From Chloroflexota bacterium (GTDB lineage Bacteria; Chloroflexota; Anaerolineae; Aggregatilineales; UBA2796), in assembly GCA_021325095.1 (NCBI GenBank), contig JAJPHV010000034.1, forward strand, positions 1-62,192: 62,192 bases of DNA, read 5' to 3'. The translations under genes and the position numbers were made by a program. Positions 16,715-25,131 of the stretch are shown here, in pieces (the first letter of the stretch is position 1; every line of letters starts with the position of its first letter). A model generated the notes under the pieces. That model was not told the origin of the DNA. It did no database searches and saw only the letters and a list, made by a program, of their open reading frames with translations.

Positions 16715-18205
16715 ATGTCCCGGCAAATAGCCTGGCTCGTCTTGATGTTCATTGTGGTGGCGCTGGCGTTGCCAGTTGCGCCTGCCCGCGCGGGCACCCA
16801 ACGCTGGTCGGCGTGGATGTACGATTCGGAGCACGGCCAGTTGCTGCTGCTGACCGAACCGATGCACGGCAACGCGCAAAGTCTGCAACTGCCCTTGCCT
16901 GCCGGGTTCAACGCCTACTCGCGTAACGTCGCCATTTCGCACGACTGGCATTACATCGCCTACGACGTGGAAAACACCGCCGCAGGCACAAAGGCCCTGC
17001 TCGTCTATAACCGCGATACCAATCAGCTCGTCCTGACGTTCCCGATTCCGGGCAACCAACTGAGCCTGGATTTTGGGGCGAGCGAGGACATTTTCAACGA
17101 GGCCGGGACGAGCATCGCCTTCGCCTACAGCATCAACCAGCAGGGCTGGGAGATCAAGGCGTTGAACCTTGCCAACCCCTCCGGCGTGCCGACGCTGCGC
17201 CATGATACACCGGCGGTGAAGACGCTCGGCATCGGGGCCGATTTCCTGCTGCCCGTCATTCGCCTGTACCAGGCGAATCAGGTGAACTTCTCGATGATCC
17301 GGCTGGCGACGGAAGGCGCGCCGACCTATGACAACTACGTCTGGGATGTGACCAGCGGCGAAGTCCGCAAGAGCGATCTGTTCCCGACACTCGACCTGGA
17401 TCGGTATAGACCGACGGGCGAGTTGATCTTCGGGGCTTCCGATCCACGTTTTGCAAGCTGCGGCGAGGCGTGCAGCCCGTTCTGGGTGTTCAACGCGCTC
17501 CATGTCCGCGTGCCGGGCAGCCCCGCTTTCCCGTTCTATACCACGCCGCAGTTGTCGCTGTATCACCCGATCTTCATTCAGAATGGCGAACGGATTCTGG
17601 TGGGCGGTTCAGCCGGGAATGGGCAGACGCGCTGGCTGGTCGTGGAGCGCAGCGGCGGCCTGGTCAGCTTCCTGCCGGACGGCATCGATGTGGACAGCGT
17701 GATCGGGACGCAGGATGGCTTTCTGTTTATGCCCGCCGTTGTCAATCCCTCCGGGTCACCGCAGCTTTACGAGGTCAGTACGCGCCAGGGCATCAACCCG
17801 GGTCAACTGGTCTGGACAGGCACACAGGGTACGCAAGTTCACCTGGTGCAAACGCCCTCCAACCAGCAGGGCACGGGGCCGTTTGCCCCCTGGGCGCAAC
17901 TGGCCGCGCCGTCCGTCCTCGGCCCAACTGTCGCGCCCGTCAATCCGGGGACGCTGGCCGTCGGCAGGCAGGCCGTCATCAACACGACGCAGGGCGATAA
18001 GCTGCGGCTGCGGAGCGGCCCCGGCACGAGCTTTGCCATCATCACGATGCTGGACAAGGGCACGCTGGTCACGCTGCTCGAAGGCCCGCGCAGCGCCGAC
18101 GGCCTGACCTGGTGGCGGGTGCGCACGCCCGGCGGCGTCGAAGGCTGGGTCATCGAAGGCATCAATGACAGCGGCACGTATATCCAGACACTTGTGCCCG
18201 CCTAG
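16715..18205 (+). CDS. Secreted propeller-like protein with C-terminal SH3b domain
   Basis: 496 residues. A signal peptide (RQIAWLVLMFIVVALALPVAPARA) precedes about 390 residues of repeating beta strands reminiscent of a beta-propeller, then an SH3b domain (about 420-490) with LRLRSGPGTSF, GTLVTLLEGP, WWRVRTP and GWVIEG. It is paralogous to the truncated gene at the start of the window. An extracellular binding role, possibly to cell wall or exopolysaccharide, is inferred from the SH3b class. ATG 16715 follows AAGGGGG; an earlier in-frame start at 16667 would disrupt the signal peptide. Confidence 0.82.
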   Translation: MSRQIAWLVLMFIVVALALPVAPARAGTQRWSAWMYDSEHGQLLLLTEPMHGNAQSLQLPLPAGFNAYSRNVAISHDWHYIAYDVENTAAGTKALLVYNRDTNQLVLTFPIPGNQLSLDFGASEDIFNEAGTSIAFAYSINQQGWEIKALNLANPSGVPTLRHDTPAVKTLGIGADFLLPVIRLYQANQVNFSMIRLATEGAPTYDNYVWDVTSGEVRKSDLFPTLDLDRYRPTGELIFGASDPRFASCGEACSPFWVFNALHVRVPGSPAFPFYTTPQLSLYHPIFIQNGERILVGGSAGNGQTRWLVVERSGGLVSFLPDGIDVDSVIGTQDGFLFMPAVVNPSGSPQLYEVSTRQGINPGQLVWTGTQGTQVHLVQTPSNQQGTGPFAPWAQLAAPSVLGPTVAPVNPGTLAVGRQAVINTTQGDKLRLRSGPGTSFAIITMLDKGTLVTLLEGPRSADGLTWWRVRTPGGVEGWVIEGINDSGTYIQTLVPA

Positions 18206-18286
18206 CTGGCTGAATGTGCTGTGAGCGTGTCCCTGGTTTTCTCACCGAATTCCGAGGAAGCCAGGGATGAGCTTGCGGCCAGTCTG

Positions 18287-18295
18287 TGCTAAAAT
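18287..18295 (+). promoter_or_regulatory. Possible extended -10 promoter
   Basis: TGCTAAAAT is an extended -10 element 43 nt before the start at 18338; no clear -35 stands upstream. It would drive the small gene that follows. Confidence 0.35.
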
Positions 18296-18337
18296 CAAAG
18301 CAAACCCCCCATCAGGAAGCACGGAAGGGCGCGATCA

Positions 18338-18658
18338 ATGTCGCAAGCGATCATTCCCCGCTACAAACTGATCATGCAATACGACATCAACCAGGCCACG
18401 CATGAGGTCTACTATCAGTTTGTCATCGGCGAATTTGTCCCGACGTTGCAGAGCCTGGGGCTGTACATGCTGCAAGTCTATCACACCGCTTATGGGCACT
18501 ACCCCATCCGGCAGATCGAGTTTGTCGCGGAAAGCCTGGAAACCATTCATAACGCGCTGAACAGCGAACCCTATAAGCAGGCCAACACGAAGCTACAGGG
18601 CTACATCAGCAATTACAGCCACAAGATCGTCCACTTCCGGGATGCCTTTCAATTCTAG
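18338..18658 (+). CDS. Hypothetical protein, about 106 aa
   Basis: No family is recognised with confidence. The sequence is Tyr- and Gln-rich and looks like a small alpha+beta domain: a strand YKLIMQYDI, a helix VYYQFVIGEFVPTLQSLG, a strand YMLQVYHT, and a helix beginning FVAESLETIHNAL. That order recalls dimeric alpha/beta-barrel (NIPSNAP-like) proteins, but the match is by pattern only. ATG 18338 has GGAAGGG upstream. It is convergent with the homoserine dehydrogenase gene, 9 nt between the stops. Confidence 0.65.
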   Translation: MSQAIIPRYKLIMQYDINQATHEVYYQFVIGEFVPTLQSLGLYMLQVYHTAYGHYPIRQIEFVAESLETIHNALNSEPYKQANTKLQGYISNYSHKIVHFRDAFQF

Positions 18659-18667
18659 CCGCCCGCC

Positions 18668-19699
18668 TCAGCGATAATGTCCGCGCGCCACATTGATGAT
18701 GTCCACCAGCAGGCCGTAGGCGGTGGTGGCAGGCCCGGCCTCGCCTTCGCCAATGGTTAGATGGCTGATCATGTCGGTTTCCAGACGGATGATGTTGCCC
18801 GTGCCGGTGATCTGCGCCATCGGATCGCTGAGGGGCAGCGCGATGGGTTTGACGCTGGCCCGCACCTGGCCGCCGTCGTTCACCGCTTCGCAGATCAGCT
18901 TGATCGCCTTGCCGCTCTGGCGTGCCGCCTGCACTTCGGCGACGGTCAGCACGCCGATTCCCGTCCGGTCAACGTCCACGGGGCGCAGGTTGGCGTGCAT
19001 CAGCACGTTCGCCAGGATGGCGATCTTGGTGGCCGCGTCCCAGCCGTCCACGTCGTAGGAAGGATCGGCCTCGGTCACGCCCGCCATCTTCATCTCCAGC
19101 AGCGCCTCGGCCAGCGGCATGCCGCTTTCCATGCGCGTCAGGATGCTGTTGGTTGTGCTGTTCAGGATGCCGCGAATCCGGCGGATTTCCGACACGGGCA
19201 GCGTCTCGCGCACCAGCCCGAAGACGGGCACGCCATCCATCACTGTGCTCTCAAACAGGAAGCCGCAGTCATTTTGCTCGGCCAGCGCGCGCAGTTCGTG
19301 GTAGGCAAAGGCCACCGGGCCTTTGTTCGCCAGCACGACGTGCCGTTTCAATTGCAGTGCCAGCCGCGCGTAATCGGTGGCGGGCTGGCCTGTGGTCGGG
19401 TTCAGGACGGTGTTCTCCACGATCAGATCGGCGGGCACTCGGCGAATGAAGGTCGGCACGTCGGGAACGGGCGCGCCCACGTGCAGGCGGTCAATCGACC
19501 CCTGTTCGACAGCTTCCAGCGTCCGCGAGATGTTCAGGCCGTGCTCGTCGATGGCACAACCATGAGTGCGGGTGATGATGCCCATGATTGAGATGTTCAG
19601 ATCGTACTGGGCGCGCAGCGCGTCCTTCTTTAGCTCGATGAGCCGGGCCAGCGCCTTGCCGACGTTGCCGAACCCGATCAGGCCGATACTCAGTTCCAT
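18668..19699 (-). CDS. hom: Homoserine dehydrogenase, short form
   Basis: Reduces aspartate semialdehyde to homoserine at the branch to threonine and methionine. 343 residues with the NAD(P) loop GLIGFGNVGKAL at the N-terminus, the substrate-region block VVLANKGPVAF, the family signature GVTEADPSYDVDGWDAATKIAILAN, and the following SGKAIKLI strand. It lacks the C-terminal ACT domain of longer (about 430 aa) enzymes, so feedback by threonine through ACT is not expected. ATG 19699 follows AGAAGGA. It is divergent from the gene at 19788. Confidence 0.9.
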   Translation of the reverse strand: MELSIGLIGFGNVGKALARLIELKKDALRAQYDLNISIMGIITRTHGCAIDEHGLNISRTLEAVEQGSIDRLHVGAPVPDVPTFIRRVPADLIVENTVLNPTTGQPATDYARLALQLKRHVVLANKGPVAFAYHELRALAEQNDCGFLFESTVMDGVPVFGLVRETLPVSEIRRIRGILNSTTNSILTRMESGMPLAEALLEMKMAGVTEADPSYDVDGWDAATKIAILANVLMHANLRPVDVDRTGIGVLTVAEVQAARQSGKAIKLICEAVNDGGQVRASVKPIALPLSDPMAQITGTGNIIRLETDMISHLTIGEGEAGPATTAYGLLVDIINVARGHYR

Positions 19700-19727
19700 A
19701 TGGCTATCCTTCTGGTGCAGCGCTCGA

Positions 19728-19756
19728 TTGGCAGAACGCCGGGTTGGGATTATAAC
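19728..19756. promoter_or_regulatory. Overlapping divergent promoters
   Basis: On the plus strand TTGGCA (19728-19733) with a 17-nt spacer to TATAAC (19751-19756) can serve the gene at 19788. On the minus strand TATAAT (19749-19754) can serve homoserine dehydrogenase, though its -35 is weak. Both use the same AT-rich core, so the two would compete. Confidence 0.45.
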
Positions 19757-19787
19757 CTAGCAGGCCCTATCTCCCGAAGGAGGCGCG

Positions 19788-20228
19788 ATGCTTCGCCGTG
19801 TACTGAGTATGTTCTTCAGGCGCGGGCTGGAAACCGCCTTGCAGGTGACGGCGGAGTCGGCAGCCAGCGCTGCCTCAAAATCGTTTGTACAGGTCTTTGA
19901 GGTGACATTGCCGACGACGGTCTACGTCCGTGCCAGCCAGTGCGAGATCACGGTGCTGCGTGCGCCGGGCAGCCGGGTGGAGCTATCCGCCAACCTGCGC
20001 GCCGCCTTTGGCTGGGAACTGGCGGCTGAACAGGACGAGGCCGGCGTGTACATCGTGGCCCGGCGCAAGCCCGTCGTCGGGGCGATGTCCAGCGCGCGTT
20101 TCAGCCTGAGCGTACCGCCGGAAGCGAACCTGGTGTTCAACGTGACGCCCGGCACGATTCACCTGATGGACGTGGACGGCAAACTCAGCATTCCCGCCGC
20201 GGTGCTGCCCGGCAAGGAGCCACGATGA
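19788..20228 (+). CDS. Hypothetical beta-strand-rich protein
   Basis: 146 residues. After a basic, amphipathic N-terminus (MLRRVLSMFFRRGLETAL) the protein alternates hydrophobic strands, for example TVYVRASQCEITVLRAPGSRVELSANL and FSLSVPPEANLVFNVTPGTIHLMDVDGKLSI. This resembles the right-handed or adhesin-like beta fold of DUF4097-type proteins. No signal peptide is clear. ATG 19788 has AAGGAGG upstream. The stop overlaps the start of the GNAT gene (ATGA), so the two are probably co-translated. The function is not known. Confidence 0.65.
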   Translation: MLRRVLSMFFRRGLETALQVTAESAASAASKSFVQVFEVTLPTTVYVRASQCEITVLRAPGSRVELSANLRAAFGWELAAEQDEAGVYIVARRKPVVGAMSSARFSLSVPPEANLVFNVTPGTIHLMDVDGKLSIPAAVLPGKEPR

Positions 20229-20653
20229 TCCGGATTCGCTCCGCTACCGCCGCCGATCAAGACATCATCCGGCACATTGTGCGGATTGGCGAGCTTCCGC
20301 CCTATTCGCTCCGGTGGCAGCAGTTCCTGGTGGCGGAACAGGATGGACGGGTGATCGGTGTCGGGCAGATTCGGCGGCACGGCAGGTACAACGAATTGGG
20401 CAGCCTGGCAGTTTTGCCCGAATATCGCGGGCAGGGCGTCGGCGCGCAACTGATCGCGGCGCTCGAAGCACAGGCCGGGCTGCCACTCTATCTGTTCTGC
20501 CAGGAACCTGTGGAAACCTATTACCGACGTTTCGGCTATCATCGCATCCGGTTCCTCGAAGCGCCCGGCCCGCTCAAACCGCTGGCACTGATCGGCTTTA
20601 CCTTGCCGCGCCTGTTTGGGGTACGCATCCGGTTGATGCGCAAGGATGGATGA
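20225..20653 (+). CDS. GNAT family N-acetyltransferase
   Basis: 142 residues with the acetyl-CoA-binding segment LAVLPEYRGQGVGAQLI (Q/RxxGxG/A, about residues 59-75) and the C-terminal strand YYRRFGYHRI typical of the Gcn5-related fold. The acyl acceptor cannot be deduced. Its start overlaps the stop of the preceding gene. It is convergent with the meaB gene, 12 nt between the stops. Confidence 0.85.
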   Translation: MIRIRSATAADQDIIRHIVRIGELPPYSLRWQQFLVAEQDGRVIGVGQIRRHGRYNELGSLAVLPEYRGQGVGAQLIAALEAQAGLPLYLFCQEPVETYYRRFGYHRIRFLEAPGPLKPLALIGFTLPRLFGVRIRLMRKDG

Positions 20654-20665
20654 GTCCCTGCCCGC

Positions 20666-21715
20666 TCATCCGGTGTGATTCTCGCCGAAGCGTTTCAACA
20701 ACTGCTGGATGGCGCTGCCAGGATCGAGCGTGCGCGCCGAGACCTGCTCGACCAGCGCGGCCAGCAGTGCCGGATCGGTTTGCGACAGCAGGCGAGTCAG
20801 CAGGGCATCCCGCAGCCGATCCGCGATCTCCGCCTCGATTCTGGCCTGTTCACGCACGGCCAGCGTGCCGCTGCTGCGCAGATAAGCGCGGTGCGCCGCC
20901 AGTTTTTCGGCCAGTTCGGGGATGCCTTTGCCGTCCAGGGCAACCGTCTGCACGATAGGCGGCTGCCAGGCCGCATTTTCGTTTTCGTCCGGCGGCGCGG
21001 CAGAGACGTTTAGCAACCGTCCGTGATGCAGTGCGCGCTCGGTGCGGTGGCCGAGTTCGAGCATGGCACGCAGGGCGCGGACGGTGTTCTCGATGCCGGG
21101 CCGATCCGCCTTGTTGACGACCAGAATGTCGGCGATTTCCAGGATGCCCGCTTTGATGGCCTGCACGTCGTCGCCCAGGCCCGGCGCTTCAACCACCAGG
21201 GTCGTTTGCGCGGTACGGGCAATGTCCACCTCGCTTTGCCCGGCCCCCACCGTCTCCACGAACACGAGGTCGTACCCGGCGGCGTCCAGGGCGCGGGTGA
21301 GGTCGCCTGTGGTGCTGGCAAGCCCGCCCAGGCTGCCGCGCGTCGCCATGCTGCGGATGAACACGCCCGCATCGCCGGACAGGTCTTGCATCCGTATACG
21401 ATCCCCCAGGATCGCGCCGCCTGTGAAGGGGCTGCTCGGATCGACGGCCACGATGCCCACCGTTTGCCCTTCACGGCGGTAGTGCCGCGCCAGGGCGTTG
21501 ACCAGGCTGCTCTTGCCTGTGCCGGGCGCGCCCGTCACGCCGACGATGTGCGCCTTGCCGGTGTAGGGATAAAGCGCGGCCAGTTCGGCGGCGGCCTGCC
21601 CATTCTCAATGCGCGTCAGCAGGCGGGCCAGGTCGCGGCGGCTGGATCGGATGGCGGCGACGATGGGCGGCAGCCCCGGCGGAGTGGAATCGGCGGCCCT
21701 GTCCTGAGCGCTCAA
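20666..21715 (-). CDS. meaB: MeaB/ArgK-type GTPase, methylmalonyl-CoA mutase chaperone
   Basis: A G3E-type P-loop GTPase of 349 residues that gates loading of cobalamin onto methylmalonyl-CoA mutase and protects the enzyme. Walker A GAPGTGKS lies at about 62-69, followed by [19 protein letters not shown], the switch [13 protein letters not shown], the base-specificity motif NKAD, and a C-terminal helical dimerisation arm. The TTG start at 21715 overlaps the stop of the upstream B12-binding subunit gene by 4 nt, so translation is coupled. Close linkage with that gene supports the MeaB identity over a generic ArgK label. Confidence 0.92.
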   Translation of the reverse strand: MSAQDRAADSTPPGLPPIVAAIRSSRRDLARLLTRIENGQAAAELAALYPYTGKAHIVGVTGAPGTGKSSLVNALARHYRREGQTVGIVAVDPSSPFTGGAILGDRIRMQDLSGDAGVFIRSMATRGSLGGLASTTGDLTRALDAAGYDLVFVETVGAGQSEVDIARTAQTTLVVEAPGLGDDVQAIKAGILEIADILVVNKADRPGIENTVRALRAMLELGHRTERALHHGRLLNVSAAPPDENENAAWQPPIVQTVALDGKGIPELAEKLAAHRAYLRSSGTLAVREQARIEAEIADRLRDALLTRLLSQTDPALLAALVEQVSARTLDPGSAIQQLLKRFGENHTG

Positions 21716-22125
21716 TGCACGACCCTGCGGATGTGCTCGGCGATGGCTTCGGTGCTGGCGCCGGGGCCAAAGACGGCGCTGACGCCCATCTTTTCCAGTT
21801 CGGCAGCGTCCTCGTTGGGGATGATCCCGCCGATGACGACTTTCACGTCGTCCAGGCCATGCGCCTTCATCAGTTCCAGGATGCGCGGGACAATCGCCAT
21901 GTGCGCGCCGCTCAGGATGCTCAGGCCGATCACGTCCACGTCCTCTTGCAGCGCCGCGTCCACGATCATCTCCGGCGTCTGGCGCAGCCCGGTATACACG
22001 ACTTCCATCCCGGCGTCGCGCAGGGCACGCGCCACCACCTTCGCGCCCCGGTCATGGCCGTCCAGGCCCGGTTTGGCGACCAGCACGCGGATTTTGCGTT
22101 CCTTGCTTTCGGTTGGTTGGTTCAT
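21712..22125 (-). CDS. mcmA2: Methylmalonyl-CoA mutase, B12-binding subunit
   Basis: 137 residues forming a stand-alone cobalamin-binding domain. The motif DGHDRG (Asp22-x-His24-x-x-Gly27) supplies the lower axial His, and SILSGAH and [12 protein letters not shown] are the other conserved loops. With a separate catalytic subunit, not in this window, it would isomerise methylmalonyl-CoA and succinyl-CoA. ATG 22125 has AGGAAA upstream. The gene overlaps meaB, and the B12 importer with riboswitch at 28.7-32.1 kb would feed it. Confidence 0.92.
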   Translation of the reverse strand: MNQPTESKERKIRVLVAKPGLDGHDRGAKVVARALRDAGMEVVYTGLRQTPEMIVDAALQEDVDVIGLSILSGAHMAIVPRILELMKAHGLDDVKVVIGGIIPNEDAAELEKMGVSAVFGPGASTEAIAEHIRRVVH

Positions 22126-22152
22126 AGGCGGTTTCCTATGGCAAAGTCAGTT

Positions 22153-22247
22153 GACCTCACCCCCAACCCCTCTCCACAGGGTGGAGAGGGGAGTCTGTAC
22201 CCCTGCGTTCTCCCTCTCTGCTTGCGGAGAGGGGCTGGGGTGAGGTT
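22153..22247. repeat. CCTCACCCC-type palindromic repeat, double-hairpin copy
   Basis: The element opens with GACCTCACCCCCAACCCC and closes with CTGGGGTGAGGTTC as its inverted end. It contains two inner hairpins: CCCCTCTCCAC (22167-22177) with GTGGAGAGGGG (22181-22191), and CCCTCTC with GAGAGGG at 22212-22233. It fills the gap between the lipoprotein gene and the mutase subunit gene, both read leftward. Confidence 0.75.
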
Positions 22248-22268
22248 CTGCACAACACGACTGCGCAG

Positions 22269-23720
22269 TCATTTCTCCGTAAAAGGACACAGGTCAGGCA
22301 GCGCATACGTCCGGTTGTTGAAGCCGTAGCTGTTCAGGGCAGCGAGCGTCTCTGGCCGGTTGGTGGCAGCGTTCAGCGCTTCGGCGCACGCCTTCTTGCG
22401 ATCCCGCGTCTTTTTGTAATTATCCATAAACGACTGCCCGATGATGGCGTAGCCCTCGCCCGATGTCCCGGCAGGGTTTTCGGTCAGGAGTGTGGTCAGG
22501 GCGTCGTCGGCGGCGCGCGTCTGCTTGTTGGCGACAAGGGCCAGCATCTTCTTGAACTCGGCATAGGCCCGCAGGATGGTTTGCTCGTCGGCCAGCGTCC
22601 AGGGCTGCAAGTTGGCGTCGTCCCGCACCCTATCATAGAGCCGGATCGCGTCCCGCCAGTTCCCCTGGGCAAAGCGATAATCGGCGTCGTGGACGGCGTG
22701 GATGCGATAGACAGGCGGTTCCAGTTGGGTCAGCGCCAGCACATAATTCGCGCCATCCCAATCCCAGATGTCGGTGCTTTTGCGGGGCGGCCCGGCGTTG
22801 GGGTCGGGCGTCGGGTTGAAGTGAATCGCCACTTCCAGAATGCCGTCCTTGTCCAGATCGGCGATCTCGACCTTGCCGCTGGTGGCGTTCATCGGCACAT
22901 CATTCAGCGGTTTGAATGCGCCGAGCGTGCCGTTCCATTCCAGAATCTGCATGACGGCGGTGCACTGCCCGGCATTGCACGTCTGCTGGGTATAGGCGAC
23001 TTCGGCACGCAGATCGTAGTTCATGTCGCCCACGCGCTTGAGTTCGGGGATGAGCGTGTTCGGGCTGTACAGGGTGCTATACAGCAGCCGGTAGCCTTTC
23101 TGCGCGCAGCCGTAGATCAGCAGTTGGCCGGGCGAGGGCACGCCCGGTTTGTAGTTGGCCGGGTCGTAGAGCGTAACCAGAATCTCCTTCACGCCGTCGC
23201 CCGTCAGGTCGGTGTCGGACTGCACCTGTGCGCCCTCGGCAATCGCACCCCAACTGCGCAGGGTGGCTTCCAGCACGGAGGGCGGGCCGCCTGCGGACAG
23301 GAAGCGCCCAATCACCTCCGGGTACTGCGTGAAAGCCGATGGCTTGGGCGGCGGCGGTGGGCTGCCTGCTTCTGGGCAGTCATTGGGCTGGTAGACCGGG
23401 CCGCTGAGGGTTGCCCCGGCCATCGCCGTCGCTGCACGCAGCGTGGCAAAGGCGGCGGTGGCCGTCGCGGCGGGCGCGACGATCTGGCCGAACCCGGTGG
23501 GTGTCGGCCCTTGCTGATCGGGCGACTGCCCGACAGGCGTGACCAGCCACACCGAGATGCGCCCGCCGGGGGTGGCGGTGGCGAAAGCGGGCGCAAGGGT
23601 GGGCGTCGGGCCTGTGCCGCGCTGCCCGACCACGTCGTTGACGCTGCTGCAAGCCAGAGCCGCGATGAGCAGCACGATCAGAGCGAGCCAGACGGGTGGT
23701 TTGCTCAGGAATGTTTGCAT
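22269..23720 (-). CDS. Lipoprotein with FG-GAP-like calcium-type repeats
   Basis: 483 residues. A lipoprotein signal (LALIVLLIAALACSS, lipobox Cys24) is followed by a Thr/Pro/Ala-rich linker to about residue 130. The remainder holds two DxDxDG-like loops, SDTDLTGDGVKEIL and DLDKDGILEVAI, of the FG-GAP/integrin-like or Ca-binding type, and a C-terminal helical region that looks TPR-like (FAQGNWRDAIRLYDRVRDD). It is likely anchored outside the membrane; the role is unknown. The start is ATG 23720, which the promoter position favours (see 23728-23733). Confidence 0.78.
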   Translation of the reverse strand: MQTFLSKPPVWLALIVLLIAALACSSVNDVVGQRGTGPTPTLAPAFATATPGGRISVWLVTPVGQSPDQQGPTPTGFGQIVAPAATATAAFATLRAATAMAGATLSGPVYQPNDCPEAGSPPPPPKPSAFTQYPEVIGRFLSAGGPPSVLEATLRSWGAIAEGAQVQSDTDLTGDGVKEILVTLYDPANYKPGVPSPGQLLIYGCAQKGYRLLYSTLYSPNTLIPELKRVGDMNYDLRAEVAYTQQTCNAGQCTAVMQILEWNGTLGAFKPLNDVPMNATSGKVEIADLDKDGILEVAIHFNPTPDPNAGPPRKSTDIWDWDGANYVLALTQLEPPVYRIHAVHDADYRFAQGNWRDAIRLYDRVRDDANLQPWTLADEQTILRAYAEFKKMLALVANKQTRAADDALTTLLTENPAGTSGEGYAIIGQSFMDNYKKTRDRKKACAEALNAATNRPETLAALNSYGFNNRTYALPDLCPFTEK

Positions 23721-23727
23721 GGTGGCT

Positions 23728-23733
23728 AGTATA
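23728..23733 (-). promoter_or_regulatory. Extended -10 promoter, possibly leaderless
   Basis: On the minus strand TGCTATACT ends 7 nt before the ATG at 23720, so transcription would begin at or within a base or two of the start codon. A TTGGGT about 16 nt upstream is a weak -35. No Shine-Dalgarno is present. Confidence 0.5.
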
Positions 23734-23796
23734 GCACGGCCAATAGCAGACCCAAGCACCACCCCGAAATGTGAACCTGTCCTCTGGCAGCCCGAC

Positions 23797-24528
23797 CTAG
23801 TGCGGTACGGGCAGCCCTTCCATCCTGGCATACTGCTGGATGATCCGCCGGACGTGCTGCGGGTCGTCCAGGATGAAGTAGTGATCGTGGTAGTTGTAGA
23901 CCGCCGATGGCGTTTCGGCCACGCGCCGGATGTCGAAATCGAACTTGGGCGTCTCCGGCTTGAGGGCGTGCTGCAACTCGCCGTGCGAGGACAGCAGCCC
24001 CGCCCCAAAAATCTTCAGCTTGCCATCCTCGCGGATCAGCCCGAATTCGGTGGTATACCACCACAGCCGGGCGATCTCCAACTGCTGGCGCTCGTTGGCG
24101 GCCAGGTACAGCGGCCCGAACATCTGCGCGGTGTCGGCAAAGTCCGGGTCGGTGAAAAAGGCCAGATGTCCGAAATACTCGTGGAACAGGTCGGGCAGCG
24201 GCGTAAAGTCCAGTTCGTGCGGGCGGCGAATGTAATTCGTGACGGGGAAGCGGCGCTCCGCCAGGTGCTCAAACCACTGCGTCGCACCCAGGTATTCATT
24301 CTGGGCGTCGCCCAGTGTCCAGCCGGTCATGGCGCGTAGGCGTTCACTGAACACGTTTGGATCGGGCAGGCGATTCGGATCAAGCTGCAAGCGCGGCAAA
24401 CCTTCCAGGAATAGCTGACAGGCAACATCGGCCACCAGCGCGATCTGCCGTTCGTAGAGGGCTGACCACGTATGGTGATCTTCCTCGGTGTAGGCGGGAG
24501 TCGTGAGCAGTTGAGGTTGTGCGGTCAT
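23797..24528 (-). CDS. phhA: Phenylalanine-4-hydroxylase
   Basis: Fe(II)- and pterin-dependent conversion of phenylalanine to tyrosine. 243 residues, the usual size for the monomeric bacterial catalytic domain with no regulatory ACT domain. The iron ligands are visible: His116 and His121 in PDLFHEYFGHLAFF, and Glu161 in YTTEFGL. ATG 24528 has AAAGGAG upstream. A promoter with an overlapping dyad lies at 24594-24623. It is followed by the lipoprotein gene, which has its own start signal, so the two are probably independent. Confidence 0.93.
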   Translation of the reverse strand: MTAQPQLLTTPAYTEEDHHTWSALYERQIALVADVACQLFLEGLPRLQLDPNRLPDPNVFSERLRAMTGWTLGDAQNEYLGATQWFEHLAERRFPVTNYIRRPHELDFTPLPDLFHEYFGHLAFFTDPDFADTAQMFGPLYLAANERQQLEIARLWWYTTEFGLIREDGKLKIFGAGLLSSHGELQHALKPETPKFDFDIRRVAETPSAVYNYHDHYFILDDPQHVRRIIQQYARMEGLPVPH

Positions 24529-24593
24529 AGCGCACTCCTTTGACGAGCACTCGGGCGGTATTGATATGTGGCTCTGCGGACGAGTTCTATGAA

Positions 24594-24623
24594 CACGATA
24601 GCAGAAATCGTGAAAAATAACAA
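24594..24623 (-). promoter_or_regulatory. phhA promoter with overlapping operator dyad
   Basis: On the minus strand TTGTTA, 17 nt and TATCGT with an extended TGC form a promoter. CACGAT (24594-24599) and ATCGTG (24607-24612), 7 nt apart, form a perfect inverted repeat over the -10 and spacer. A repressor or activator bound there could control Phe catabolism. Confidence 0.5.
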
Positions 24624-24699
24624 GCGTTAGTTAGGAAAGCCTTAACAAGAGTCGGTTGGAAGGGGGTTAGTGGCGGGTCAAACAGACGGAACGACCAGA

Positions 24700-25113
24700 T
24701 CACACGAACGGGGGATTCTTTGTAAGCTGGTACAGGAACAGCATCACCTGCTCACTCAACGTTGGATCGTTGTAGTCGCCACCGGCGTCCAGGTAATCCA
24801 GGACGCTGGTCAGGTCGGTCATTTCCAGCCAGATGCCCTGGCACTTCGGGCATTGTTCAAGCTGCACATCACTGTGTTCGGTGAACTTGTGCTTGTGGAG
24901 CGGCGTCTTATCCTGCGGGCAGCGGCGTGTGCTGCTGACCAGCGAGATGTCGCCGATCTGGATCGGGTTCAGGTGCGCGCCGTGCTTCTCGGCCAGGGTT
25001 TCTAGTTCCCCGCGATCCAGCCAGTAGCCGCCGCATACGGGGCACTGATCCACCGGCACACGCTCGATCTGGACTGTGGTCAGCTCGTTGCCGTCATTCG
25101 GGCAGGTTAACAT
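24700..25113 (-). CDS. Double TFIIB-type zinc-ribbon protein
   Basis: 137 residues with two zf-TFIIB-like units: CPNDG with CPVCGGYWLDRGEL in the first half and CPQDK with CPKCQGIWLEMTDL in the second. Each supplies four Cys for zinc, and the W-L-D/E-x-x-E/D pattern is typical of this family of uncharacterised bacterial proteins. It lies 18 nt downstream of dcd on the same strand and is probably co-transcribed with argS and dcd. The role, perhaps nucleic-acid or protein binding, is not known. Confidence 0.82.
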   Translation of the reverse strand: MLTCPNDGNELTTVQIERVPVDQCPVCGGYWLDRGELETLAEKHGAHLNPIQIGDISLVSSTRRCPQDKTPLHKHKFTEHSDVQLEQCPKCQGIWLEMTDLTSVLDYLDAGGDYNDPTLSEQVMLFLYQLTKNPPFV

Positions 25114-25131
25114 GTGCTGTCCCTTCCACGC

